Assembly: GCA_023441105.1 (NCBI GenBank)
Contig: JAEZQX010000373.1
Span: forward strand, 1-18,179
Direction: 5' to 3'
Length of the DNA: 18,179 nucleotides
Source: Pseudomonadota bacterium
GTDB lineage: Bacteria; Pseudomonadota; Gammaproteobacteria; Burkholderiales; Burkholderiaceae
Shown here: positions 1 to 7,567 of the stretch, one piece after another
Numbering within the stretch: position 1 is the stretch's first letter
Layout of the letters: the number at the start of each line of letters is the position of its first letter
Position numbers and translations under genes: made by a program
The notes under the pieces: generated by a model
Told to the model about the DNA's origin: nothing
The model's database searches: none
Seen by the model: only the letters and a program-made list of their open reading frames with translations

Positions 1-2
1 GA

Positions 3-1271
3 TCAGTCGTCGGCCCGGGCGCGCGCCAGCAGCAGGTCGCGTTCTCGCCGGTTGCGGGTCAGGTCCGCGGCCCGCAGGAACTCCGCCTGCGCCTCGCGCC
101 GGCGGCCCAGGCGCACCAGCAGGTCGCCGCGTACCGCCGGAAGCAGATGGTAGGCGGCAAGCGCGCCGCCGGACTGCAGCCGGTCGACGATCTCCAGCGC
201 CGCTTCCGGGCCGAAGGCGAAGGCCACGGCGACCGCGCGATTGAGCTCGACCACCGGCGACGGCGCCAGCTGCGCCAGGGCGTCGTAGAGGGCGGCAATG
301 CGCTGCCAGTCGGTTTGCTCGGCGGTGGCGGCTCGCGCGTGGCAGGCGGCAATGGCGGCTTGCAGCGCATAGGGTCCGAGCGCGCCGCCAAGCGATTCGG
401 CGCGCGCCAGCGCCGCCAGTCCACGGTTGATGAGCAGCCGGTCCCAGCGCGCCCGGTTCTGCTCGAGCAACAGCACCGGCTCCCCGTTCGGCCCGCAACG
501 CGCGGCTGCCCGCGAAGCCTGGATCTCCATCAGCGCGACCACGCCATGCACCTCGGCTTGCGTCGGCATCAGCCCGGCAAGGATCCGTCCCAGGCGCAGC
601 GCCTCCTCGCACAAGGTCTGCCGCATCCAGTCATCGCCGGCAGTGGCGGCATAGCCTTCATTGAACACCAGGTAGATGACCTCGAGCACCGACGACAGCC
701 GGCCTTCCAGGTCGGTGCGATCCGGCACCTCGAACGGCACCCGCGCCTCCTTGAGCGTGCGCTTGGCCCGCACGATGCGCTGGGCGATGGTTGCCTCCGG
801 CACCAGGAAGGCGCGGGCGATCTCGTCGGTGGCGAGACCGCCGAGCAGGCGCAGGGTGAGCGCCACCCGCGCCTCGCGCGACAGCACCGGATGGCAGGCG
901 ATGAACACCAGCCGAAGGAGGTCGTCGCCGACGTCGTCGTCGAGCATCGCATCGCGAGCCGCATCGGCATCGGCAAGCGCCACCTCCTGCGCCACCTCCA
1001 GCTCGCGGCCGAGCTCGGCATGCTTGCGATCGAGCAGCCGCGCTCGCCGCAGCCAATCGAGGGCGCGATTCTTGGCGGTCGCCATCAGCCAGGCGCCGGC
1101 GTTGTCCGGCACCCCGTTGATTGGCCACTGCTCGAGCGCCGTCACCAACGCATCCTGCGCAAGCTCTTCCGCCAGCCCGACATCGCGCACCATCCGGGCC
1201 AGCACCGCGATGATGCGGCCCGATTCGATGCGCCACACCGCCTCGACGGTGCGATCGACGCCAGTGGTCAT
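3..1271 (-). CDS. ECF sigma factor, ECF42 type, with TPR-like C-terminal extension
   Basis: This 422-residue protein is an alternative RNA polymerase sigma factor. Sigma region 2 lies at about residues 15-85 and the region 4 helix-turn-helix at about 130-178, around ATDEIARAFLVPEATIAQR. After these comes an extension of about 230 residues that begins with VLEVIYLVFNEGY and looks like helical repeats. Classical ECF factors are only about 180-200 residues; this long tail is typical of the ECF42 group, whose genes sit beside DGPF proteins, as here. The ATG start overlaps the stop of the upstream DGPF gene in ATGA (1268-1271), and no strong ribosome binding site precedes it, so translation is probably coupled. 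No anti-sigma factor gene is visible; in ECF42 the C-terminal extension is thought to take part in control. Family assignment is firm; the inducing signal is unknown. Confidence 0.93.
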   Translation of the reverse strand: MTTGVDRTVEAVWRIESGRIIAVLARMVRDVGLAEELAQDALVTALEQWPINGVPDNAGAWLMATAKNRALDWLRRARLLDRKHAELGRELEVAQEVALADADAARDAMLDDDVGDDLLRLVFIACHPVLSREARVALTLRLLGGLATDEIARAFLVPEATIAQRIVRAKRTLKEARVPFEVPDRTDLEGRLSSVLEVIYLVFNEGYAATAGDDWMRQTLCEEALRLGRILAGLMPTQAEVHGVVALMEIQASRAAARCGPNGEPVLLLEQNRARWDRLLINRGLAALARAESLGGALGPYALQAAIAACHARAATAEQTDWQRIAALYDALAQLAPSPVVELNRAVAVAFAFGPEAALEIVDRLQSGGALAAYHLLPAVRGDLLVRLGRRREAQAEFLRAADLTRNRRERDLLLARARADD

Positions 1272-1681
1272 CCGGCGTTGCCGGGAAGGTCCGGATAGCG
1301 GTTGACGATGTCCTGGATGTCCTGGGAAAAATCCTCGACCTCCTGGACCTGGCGTACCTCGATGACCTCGTTCGCGGAGGCGGGGCAGCGCATGGCCCAG
1401 GCGATCGCCTCCTCGCGCGATTTCACCTGGATCATCCAGTAGCCGCCGAGCACTTCCTTGGCCTCGGCGAACGGGCCGTCGGTGACCTTCGGCTTGCCGC
1501 CTTCGAACGAGACGCGCGCCCCCATCGACGGCGGGTGCAGCCCGTCCAGCGCAACCAGCACGCCGGCTTTCTTCAGGTCGTCGTTGTACTTCATCATGGC
1601 GGCGACCGCCTCCGCCTCCGGCAGGGTGCCGGGCGCGGCGGATTCATAGCCTTTCGGAATCATCAGCATCATGAAGCGCAT
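1268..1681 (-). CDS. DGPF/YCII-related domain protein (copy 1, next to the sigma factor)
   Basis: This is a 137-residue protein of the DGPF (PhnB/YCII-like) family, with the hallmark TDGPFAEAKE near the middle and a GGYWMIQVKSREEAIAW segment typical of the family. The open frame extends upstream to 2071, but the start is placed at the ATG at 1681, because it gives the usual family length, begins MRFMMLMI like its paralogue, and has AAGGAGAG (1687-1694) at good spacing. It overlaps the sigma gene by four bases and lies 50 bases after the other DGPF gene. The family folds as a ferredoxin-like alpha-beta barrel. Its biochemical role is not established, although ECF42 factors are known to control such genes. 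Function beyond the family name should be treated as unknown. Confidence 0.9.
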   Translation of the reverse strand: MRFMMLMIPKGYESAAPGTLPEAEAVAAMMKYNDDLKKAGVLVALDGLHPPSMGARVSFEGGKPKVTDGPFAEAKEVLGGYWMIQVKSREEAIAWAMRCPASANEVIEVRQVQEVEDFSQDIQDIVNRYPDLPGNAG

Positions 1682-1731
1682 GGGGTCTCTCCTTGTCTCT
1701 GGGTCAATGGACTGGTGGCAAACTGCCCGGG

Positions 1732-2151
1732 TCACTGGCCGCGCCGAGCGATCGTCGCGCGCTGCCGCTCTTCCTGCTCCCGCAGCTCGGGCGTGAATTC
1801 CGCGCCGAAATCCTCCGCCTCGTGCACCTGCCGGATCTCGATCTCGGAATCCTGGAGCGGGGCGCGCTTGACCCATTCGATGGCCTCCTCGAGCGACTTG
1901 ACCTGGATCAGCCAGAACCCGGCGATCAGCTCCTTCGTCTCGGCGAACGGGCCGTCGACGATGGTCCGCTTGCGGCCGTCGAAGCGGACGCGAGCACCGC
2001 GGGCACTCGGCTGCAGGCCTTCCATGGCCAGCATCACACCGGCCTTGACCAGCTCTTCGTTGTAGGCGCACATCGCCGCCAGCATTTCCCGGTCCGGCAA
2101 TACCCCGGCCTCGGTGTCGCGGTCGGCTCTCACGATCAGCATGAAACGCAT
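1732..2151 (-). CDS. DGPF/YCII-related domain protein (copy 2, first gene of the sigma operon)
   Basis: This 139-residue paralogue of the next gene carries VDGPFAETKE and GFWLIQVKSLEEAIEW; the two copies match over most of their length apart from a divergent stretch after MRFM. The start is taken at the ATG at 2151, with AAGGAG about eight bases upstream. The longer frame back to 2259 would add 36 residues with no family similarity. It ends with a charged tail, FTPELREQEERQR, that the other copy lacks. It is the promoter-proximal gene of the DGPF-DGPF-sigma unit and sits downstream of the candidate ECF42 promoter. Two adjacent copies suggest duplication, possibly with functional separation. 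Enzymatic function is not known from the sequence. Confidence 0.9.
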   Translation of the reverse strand: MRFMLIVRADRDTEAGVLPDREMLAAMCAYNEELVKAGVMLAMEGLQPSARGARVRFDGRKRTIVDGPFAETKELIAGFWLIQVKSLEEAIEWVKRAPLQDSEIEIRQVHEAEDFGAEFTPELREQEERQRATIARRGQ

Positions 2152-2231
2152 TGTCTGCTCCTTGGCATCCGGTTGATCAGCTCGTTCGTCGGAAAGCGGA
2201 AGACTCGACAAAGTCGTCCGCTCATCCCTAC

Positions 2232-2258
2232 GACGATCGACAAGGGCCCAGATCGACA
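2232..2258 (-). promoter_or_regulatory. Candidate ECF42-type promoter, TGTCGA-N17-CGTC
   Basis: On the minus strand TGTCGA (2253-2258) is followed after 17 bases by CGTC (2232-2235). Published ECF42 target promoters have TGTCGA at -35 and CGA/TC at -10, as I recall them. Transcription from here would start near 2225 and give a leader of about 70 bases before the DGPF start at 2151. Three further TGTCGA copies lie within about 125 bases, but without as good a -10 match. The motif match is direct; promoter activity is inferred. Confidence 0.55.
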
Positions 2259-2421
2259 TGGATGTTCAAGACCAGCGCAAATCGCCGCGGGGATGGCCGG
2301 CGGATCTCCGCTCGATTGCCAACCTCGACAGCCAAGTGATTGATTTCTCGGAAAGGCAGAACGATCCTGCGGCGCCAGGGCGGGCCTGGGAACTCTGCCG
2401 CTCGCCACCCACCGAAGCGGT

Positions 2422-2439
2422 GGCCGGCTGGCGCCGGCC
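2422..2439. terminator. GC-rich stem-loop after the oxidoreductase operon
   Basis: GGCCGGC (2422-2428) and GCCGGCC (2433-2439) form a perfect 7-base-pair stem with a TGGC loop, 22 bases past the stop of the beta subunit gene on the minus strand. It may end transcription of that operon, but there is no following T-tract, so it is a weak candidate. Confidence 0.3.
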
Positions 2440-2460
2440 GCTACGACAAGGCCCGGCTGC

Positions 2461-3516
2461 TCAGCGCAGCGACTGGTTGATGGCGTGCAGCGCCGCCGAG
2501 CCGGGACAGAGGTCCGCGGTCTGCAGCTGGTTGAACGGGGTCCGCACCGTGCCGAGGTGGCTGTGCAGATCCTCCGGGTGGGTATCGACGTAGAGCAGGC
2601 CGGTGACCACCTCGCCGGCGGCCTGGCGCTGCTGGATGTAGGTCATCGCCGCCACCCGGTCGGTGGGATCGTAGAGCGCGTGCAGCTTGCGCAGCCGCAG
2701 GATCGACCCGTCGTGCTGGATGACCTCCAGCACCTCGCCCTCGCCGCCTTCAACCGTGATCTCGCGGCGGCGCGGAATGAAGTCGATGCGGTTGACCGCC
2801 TCGTTGTGCTCGCGGACGTAGTCGTAGCTCCGCGTGCTGCCGTCGTGGTTGTTGAACGCCACGCAGGGGCTGATCACGTCGATGAAGGCCGCGCCGCGGT
2901 GCTCGATGGCCGCCTTGACCAACGGGACCAGCTGCTTCTTGTCGCCGGAGAAGCTGCGGGCCACGAACGTGGCCCCGAGCTGCAGGGCCATCGAAACCAG
3001 GTCGATGGGCGCGTCACGATTGGCCGCGCCCTTCTTGGATCTGGAGCCGGCATCGGCGGTGGCGGAGAACTGGCCCTTGGTCAGGCCGTAGACGCCGTTG
3101 TTGTCCACCAGGTAGAGCATGTTGACGCCGCGACGCATGACGTGGGCGAACTGCCCGAGCCCGATGGAGGCGGAATCGCCGTCTCCCGATACGCCCAGGT
3201 ACAGCAGGTCCCGATTGGCCAGGTTCGCGCCGGTCAACACCGACGGCATGCGCCCATGGACGGTATTGAAGCCGTGGGAGTTGCCGAGGAAGTAGTCCGG
3301 TGTCTTGGACGAGCAGCCGATGCCCGACAGCTTGGCGACCCGGTGCGGCTGGATCTCCAGCTCCCAGCAGGCCTGCACGATGGCGGCGGAGATCGAATCG
3401 TGGCCGCAACCGGCGCACAGGGTGGAGATCGCGCCCTCGTAGTCGCGCCGGGTATAGCCGACGCTGTTCTGCTCCAGCGAAGGATGCCGCAGCTTCGGCT
3501 TCTTGAGGTAGGTCAT
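2461..3516 (-). CDS. korB: 2-oxoacid:ferredoxin oxidoreductase, beta (TPP-binding) subunit
   Basis: This 351-residue subunit binds thiamine diphosphate and one [4Fe-4S] cluster, and with the alpha subunit decarboxylates a 2-oxoacid to its acyl-CoA. The TPP motif is GDGDSASIG (111-119), followed by DNNGVYGLTKGQ from about residue 138. Candidate cluster cysteines are C34 and C37 (CAGCGH), C68 (GIGCSS) and C218 (ISPC). Length and layout match KorB-type beta subunits. Its ATG directly follows the TAG of the alpha gene (TAGATG), so the two are tightly coupled. The closest functional model is 2-oxoglutarate oxidoreductase, but the substrate cannot be proven from sequence; pyruvate or a branched-chain oxoacid remains possible. 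Confidence 0.93.
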   Translation of the reverse strand: MTYLKKPKLRHPSLEQNSVGYTRRDYEGAISTLCAGCGHDSISAAIVQACWELEIQPHRVAKLSGIGCSSKTPDYFLGNSHGFNTVHGRMPSVLTGANLANRDLLYLGVSGDGDSASIGLGQFAHVMRRGVNMLYLVDNNGVYGLTKGQFSATADAGSRSKKGAANRDAPIDLVSMALQLGATFVARSFSGDKKQLVPLVKAAIEHRGAAFIDVISPCVAFNNHDGSTRSYDYVREHNEAVNRIDFIPRRREITVEGGEGEVLEVIQHDGSILRLRKLHALYDPTDRVAAMTYIQQRQAAGEVVTGLLYVDTHPEDLHSHLGTVRTPFNQLQTADLCPGSAALHAINQSLR

Positions 3517-5385
3517 CTAGGCTACTCGCTTGATGGGCGTCACTTTTGACTGGCCGATGCGCGTGCTGATGGCATCGTGGATGAACCGCGCCGTGATCGG
3601 CGTGCCGTCGTAATGGAGCACCGGGATCAGCCGCGCCGGATCGATGCCCAGCTCGTTGACCAGCAAGGTGCGCATCTGCGCGTCGCGGTTCTGCTCGACC
3701 ACGAAAACCGCCTCGTGTGCCGCGATGAATTCGCGGACGCACTCGGGGAACGGGAAGGCACGCAGGCGCATGACGTCGATGGCGATGCCATCGTCCTCGA
3801 GCGCATCATGCGCCTCGCTCATTGCCGGCGAGGTCGAGCCGAACTGCAGCGCGCCGAAGCGAACCCGGCCGTTGGCCTTGGCCAGCACCGCCTCGCTCGC
3901 CTGGCGCACCACCGGCTGCGGCACCAGCGTCCTGGCGGTGGCGAACTTGCGCAGCAGGCGCTCCATGTTGTAGATGTAGTCGGGGCCCGCTTCGCTGTAC
4001 TTGGCATAGGCGTTGCGGGTGGTGCCGCGCGTGAAGTAGGCGCCGAGGGTCGGATGGGTGCCGGGCAGCGTCCGGTAGGGAATGCCGTCGCCATCGACGT
4101 CGAGGTAGCGGCCGAAGTCCGCGCCCGCCTCGAGCGCCTCGTGCGTCATCAGCTTGCCCCGGTCATACGCCCGGCTGTCGTCCCAGCGCAGCGGCGCGCT
4201 CAGGCGCCGATTCATGCCGATGTCGAGGTCGGTCATGACGAACACCGGCGTCTGCAGCCGGTCCGCGAGGTCGAGCGACTGGGCGGTGAACTCGAAGCAT
4301 TCCGCCGGGTCCTCCGGGAACAGCAGCACGTGCTTGGTGTCGCCGTGGCCGGCGTAGGCGCAGGCCAGCACGTCCGCCTGCTGGGTGCGGGTGGGCATGC
4401 CGGTGGAGGGGCCGCCACGCTGCACGTTGATGATGGTGGCCGGGATCTCCGCGAAGTAGGCGAGCCCGAGGAACTCGGTCATCAGCGAGATGCCGGGGCC
4501 GGAGGTGGCGGTGAAGGCGCGGGCGCCGTTCCAGCCCGCGCCGATCACCATGCCGATGGAGGCGAGCTCGTCCTCGGCCTGCACGATGGCGTACTTCGCG
4601 TCGCCGCTCTGCGGGTCGTGGCGCAGCTTGCGGCACCAGCCTTCGAACGCCTCCGCGACCGATGACGACGGCGTGATGGGATACCAGGCACAGACCGTGG
4701 CGCCGCCATAGACGGCGCCGAGCGCCGCGGCCGAATTGCCTTCGATGAACACCAGGTCGCCAACCCGGTCGCGCCGCTCCACCGCCAGGCCGATGTCGGG
4801 CAGTGCCTGCTGGGCGTGCGAGCGGCCGAGATGCAGCGCCTTGACATTGGAATCCAGCAGCCGTTCCTTGCCCTTGTACATCTCCCCGAACAGCTTCTCG
4901 ATCACGTTGGGGTCCAGGCCGAGCAGCGCCGACAGCGCGCCCAGGTAGACGATATTCTTCATCAGCTGCCGCTGCCGCGGGTCGCCGTAGTGGGCGTTGG
5001 TGAGCTCCGTGAGCGGCATGCCCACGACCTCGATGTCGTTGCGGAACTTCTCCGGCGGCAGCGGCCTGGTGCTGTCGTAGAAGAGATAGCCCCCGGGCGA
5101 CAGCTCCTGCAGGTCCCGGTCCCAGGTCTGCGGGTTCATCGCCACCAGCATGTCGACGCCGCCGCGGCGCGCGAGGTAGCCCTTTTCGCTCACGCGCACT
5201 TCGTACCACGTGGGCAGTCCCTGGATGTTCGACGGGAAGATGTTGCGCGGGCTGACCGGAACGCCCATTCGCAGGATCGACTTGGCGAAGAGCTCGTTGG
5301 CGGAGGCGGAGCCGGAACCGTTGACGTTGGCGAACTTGATGACGAAATCATTGACGGCGCGGATGGGCGCCTGAAGCGGATTCAT
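3517..5385 (-). CDS. korA: 2-oxoacid:ferredoxin oxidoreductase, fused gamma-alpha subunit
   Basis: This 622-residue protein fuses the gamma domain (about residues 10-190, binding and CoA-related) to the alpha pyrimidine-binding domain, as in KorA. In the alpha part YPITPSSS (235-242) is the conserved YPITP signature, and GPSTGMPTRTQQAD (325-338) is the typical loop contacting the oxoacid and CoA. The C-terminal segment with VFVVEQNRDAQMR is the usual end domain. The start at 5385 gives a normal family length, with GGGAGAG upstream. It lies 72 bases after the iron-sulfur flavoprotein gene and abuts the beta gene. It has no ferredoxin domain of its own; the upstream gene probably supplies the electron carrier. 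The 2-oxoglutarate preference is inferred from the gene arrangement. Confidence 0.92.
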   Translation of the reverse strand: MNPLQAPIRAVNDFVIKFANVNGSGSASANELFAKSILRMGVPVSPRNIFPSNIQGLPTWYEVRVSEKGYLARRGGVDMLVAMNPQTWDRDLQELSPGGYLFYDSTRPLPPEKFRNDIEVVGMPLTELTNAHYGDPRQRQLMKNIVYLGALSALLGLDPNVIEKLFGEMYKGKERLLDSNVKALHLGRSHAQQALPDIGLAVERRDRVGDLVFIEGNSAAALGAVYGGATVCAWYPITPSSSVAEAFEGWCRKLRHDPQSGDAKYAIVQAEDELASIGMVIGAGWNGARAFTATSGPGISLMTEFLGLAYFAEIPATIINVQRGGPSTGMPTRTQQADVLACAYAGHGDTKHVLLFPEDPAECFEFTAQSLDLADRLQTPVFVMTDLDIGMNRRLSAPLRWDDSRAYDRGKLMTHEALEAGADFGRYLDVDGDGIPYRTLPGTHPTLGAYFTRGTTRNAYAKYSEAGPDYIYNMERLLRKFATARTLVPQPVVRQASEAVLAKANGRVRFGALQFGSTSPAMSEAHDALEDDGIAIDVMRLRAFPFPECVREFIAAHEAVFVVEQNRDAQMRTLLVNELGIDPARLIPVLHYDGTPITARFIHDAISTRIGQSKVTPIKRVA

Positions 5386-5457
5386 TGGCGGTTGCTCTCC
5401 CCGTGCCTGTCTTTCATGGCTGCGATTTCGGTTGCTGGACGGTGGGCATTGCCCCGG

Positions 5458-7296
5458 CTAGGCGGCGGTGGGCAGCGGCGCCGCCTTGCGCGACGGCTTG
5501 TCGCGGCCGCAGCCCGCATGCGTCATCTCGATCAGGAACTTCTGCATGTCCCAGGCGCCGGTGGGGCAGCGCTCGGCGCACAGGCCGCAGTGCAGGCAGA
5601 CGTCCTCGTCCTTCACCATCACGCGCCCGGTCTTGAGCGGCGCCGAGAGATAGAGGTCCTGGTCGCGATTCAGGGCCGGCGCGGTGAGCCGCTGGCGCAG
5701 GTCGTCCTCCTCGCCGTTGACCGTGAAGGTGATGCAGTCCATCGGGCAGATGTCCACGCAGGCATCGCATTCGATGCACTTGTCGCCCGAGAAGACGGTC
5801 TGGACGTCGCAATTGAGGCAGCGCTGCGCTTCCTTCAGCCCTGCCCGCAGGTCGAACCCCAGCTCGACCTCCACCCGGATGCTCTTCAACGCGATCTCCG
5901 CATCCGCCCAGGGCACCTTGCGCCGCTGCTCGGTGGAAATCTCGTTGTCGTAGCTCCATTCGTGGATGCCCATCTTCTGCGAGAAGACAGTCACTCCTGG
6001 GGGCGGCCGCTGCGCGAGCGGCTCTCCCTGCAGGAAGCGGTCGATGGAGATGGCGGCGTCGTGTCCATGCGCCACCGCCCAGATGATGTTCTTGGGACCG
6101 AATGCCGCATCGCCGCCGAAGAACACCTGCGGCAAGGTCGACTGCAAGGTGGTCTTGTCGAGTACCGGCATCCCCCACTGGTCGAACTCGAGCCCGAGGT
6201 CCGGCTCGATCCACGGGAAGGCGTTCTCCTGGCCGATCGCGACCAGCACCTCGTCGCACTCGATGAGCTGGTCCGGCTCGCCGGTGGGCACGAGGTTGCG
6301 CCGGCCCTTGGCGTCGTACTGCGCCTGCACCTTCTGGAACCAGACGCCGGTCAGGCGGCCGTCCTCGTGTTCGACCGATTTCGGCACCAGGTAGTTGAGG
6401 ATGGGGATGCCTTCGTGCTGGGCATCCTCCTTCTCCCAGGGCGAGGCCTTCATCTCGTCGAAGCCGGAGCGCACCACGACCTTCACGTCCTCGCCGCCGA
6501 GGCGGCGGGCCGAGCGGCAGCAGTCCATGGCGGTATTGCCGCCGCCCAGCACGACGACGCGCCGGCCGATCGACGTCGTGTGGCCGAAGGCGACCGACGC
6601 CAGCCAGTCGATGCCGATATGCACATGCGCGGCGGCTTCGGCGGCGCCAGGCACGTCGAGCGGCCGGCCCCGCGGTGCGCCGGAGCCGACGAAGATGGCG
6701 TCGTGGCCCTCGGCCAGCAACTGGCGCATGGAGTCGACCGCGCGCTGGCGGAAGTGCACGCCGCCGAGCCCCATGATGTAGCCGACTTCCTCGTCGATGA
6801 CGGATTCGGGCAGCCTGAAGCGCGGAATCTGGCTGCGGATCATCCCCGCCATGTGGGGGTCGCGATCGAACAGCGTGATCTCGTAGCCCAGCACCGCGAG
6901 ATCCCTGGCGACCGTCAGCGAAGCGGGACCTGCGCCCACGCAGGCGATCCGACGGCCGTTGCGCTTCGCCGCCGGCTTGGGCAGCCGCGGCGCGATGTCG
7001 CTCTTGAAATCCGCGGCCAGCCGCTTCAGGCGGCAGATGGCGACCGGCTCCGGCTTCTCGGTATTCGCCTCCTCGACCCGGCCGCGCCGGCACGCCGGCT
7101 CGCACGGACGGTCACAGGTTCGCCCGAGGATGCCCGGGAAGACGTTGGATTTCCAGTTGACCAGGTAGGCGTCGGAATAGCGCCCGGCCGAGATCAGTCT
7201 GATGTATTCGGGTACGGGGGTGTGCGCAGGGCACGCCCATTGGCAGTCGACCACCTTGTGAAAGTAGTCGGGTGCCAGCACATCGGTCGGACGCAA
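5458..7296 (-). CDS. NAD(P)H-linked FAD/iron-sulfur oxidoreductase (GltD-like), likely electron-transfer subunit of the 2-oxoacid oxidoreductase
   Basis: This 612-residue protein resembles the glutamate synthase small subunit. An N-terminal cysteine-rich region (C18, C22, C61, C65, C69, C88) would hold FeS clusters. GAGPAS (121-126) binds FAD, GGGNTAMDC (251-259) binds NAD(P)H, and FFGGDAAFGP is the second FAD contact. The C-terminus adds a two-cluster ferredoxin domain: CIECDACVDIC (507-517) and CLHCGLCAERC (567-577). The start codon is TTG at 7294-7296, chosen because GGAGGAGA lies at ideal distance and no better in-frame start is present. It precedes korAB on the same strand. A similar three-subunit enzyme, 2-oxoglutarate:NADP+ oxidoreductase, has been described from Azoarcus evansii; this gene would be the NADP subunit (korC there). 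The family is certain, the partner assignment likely. Confidence 0.88.
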   Translation of the reverse strand: MRPTDVLAPDYFHKVVDCQWACPAHTPVPEYIRLISAGRYSDAYLVNWKSNVFPGILGRTCDRPCEPACRRGRVEEANTEKPEPVAICRLKRLAADFKSDIAPRLPKPAAKRNGRRIACVGAGPASLTVARDLAVLGYEITLFDRDPHMAGMIRSQIPRFRLPESVIDEEVGYIMGLGGVHFRQRAVDSMRQLLAEGHDAIFVGSGAPRGRPLDVPGAAEAAAHVHIGIDWLASVAFGHTTSIGRRVVVLGGGNTAMDCCRSARRLGGEDVKVVVRSGFDEMKASPWEKEDAQHEGIPILNYLVPKSVEHEDGRLTGVWFQKVQAQYDAKGRRNLVPTGEPDQLIECDEVLVAIGQENAFPWIEPDLGLEFDQWGMPVLDKTTLQSTLPQVFFGGDAAFGPKNIIWAVAHGHDAAISIDRFLQGEPLAQRPPPGVTVFSQKMGIHEWSYDNEISTEQRRKVPWADAEIALKSIRVEVELGFDLRAGLKEAQRCLNCDVQTVFSGDKCIECDACVDICPMDCITFTVNGEEDDLRQRLTAPALNRDQDLYLSAPLKTGRVMVKDEDVCLHCGLCAERCPTGAWDMQKFLIEMTHAGCGRDKPSRKAAPLPTAA

Positions 7297-7567
7297 GGTC
7301 TCCTCCAGGCATCGCTTGCCGCTGCATGACTCATGCGACGCTCCGTCGGTGGGGAAGCGCCAGCACGCAAGCTCGACCAGCGCGTTCCCCTCGCTCGACG
7401 CATTCAGCGACCATCGCGCCGAAGCAGCGGCTTAGTTCGTATGTTTGTCAATGAGCTTAACACGTCGCTGTGGCGACGAGACCGAGACGTGGCGCTGCCG
7501 GGACAGGATATGACAGTATTCCTGACGGCAGCAGGGACAAGAACAAGACCAAACTGGAGATTTGTCG
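7297..7567. promoter_or_regulatory. Divergent intergenic region between the oxidoreductase operon and the cytochrome c gene
   Basis: This 271-base spacer must hold promoters for both directions. A perfect TTGACA lies on the minus strand (7446-7451), but no good -10 follows at 16-18 bases. Nearer the cytochrome gene, CAGGA (7504-7508) and TCCTG (7520-7524) form an imperfect inverted repeat 44 bases before its start, possibly an operator. Neither signal is strong enough to name a regulator. Confidence 0.3.

Larger units (their letters stand above)
2152..2460. other. Intergenic region upstream of the DGPF-sigma operon
   Basis: No gene is supported in these 309 bases, which separate the end of the beta subunit gene from the start of the first DGPF gene. 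Short frames here lack any recognisable family and a convincing start. The region holds four TGTCGA motifs reading on the minus strand (2205-2210, 2237-2242, 2253-2258, 2325-2330) and, nearer the upstream gene, a 7-base-pair stem-loop (2422-2439). Both are listed separately. Confidence 0.8.

Noticed and set aside
1268..2071. 267-codon version of the first DGPF protein
   Set aside because: Its first 130 residues are an out-of-frame shadow of the other DGPF gene; the ATG at 1681 with a good ribosome binding site gives the family length.
5414..7105. Minus-strand open frame of 563 codons within the flavoprotein gene
   Set aside because: Another frame of the same gene; G/R/A-rich, without motifs, while the main frame has FAD, NAD(P) and FeS motifs.
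4816..7329. Very long plus-strand open frame (837 codons) opposite the oxidoreductase genes
   Set aside because: It lies antisense to two genes with clear motifs and consists of a low-complexity, R/H/L/V-rich shadow typical of GC-rich coding DNA; no recognisable domain.
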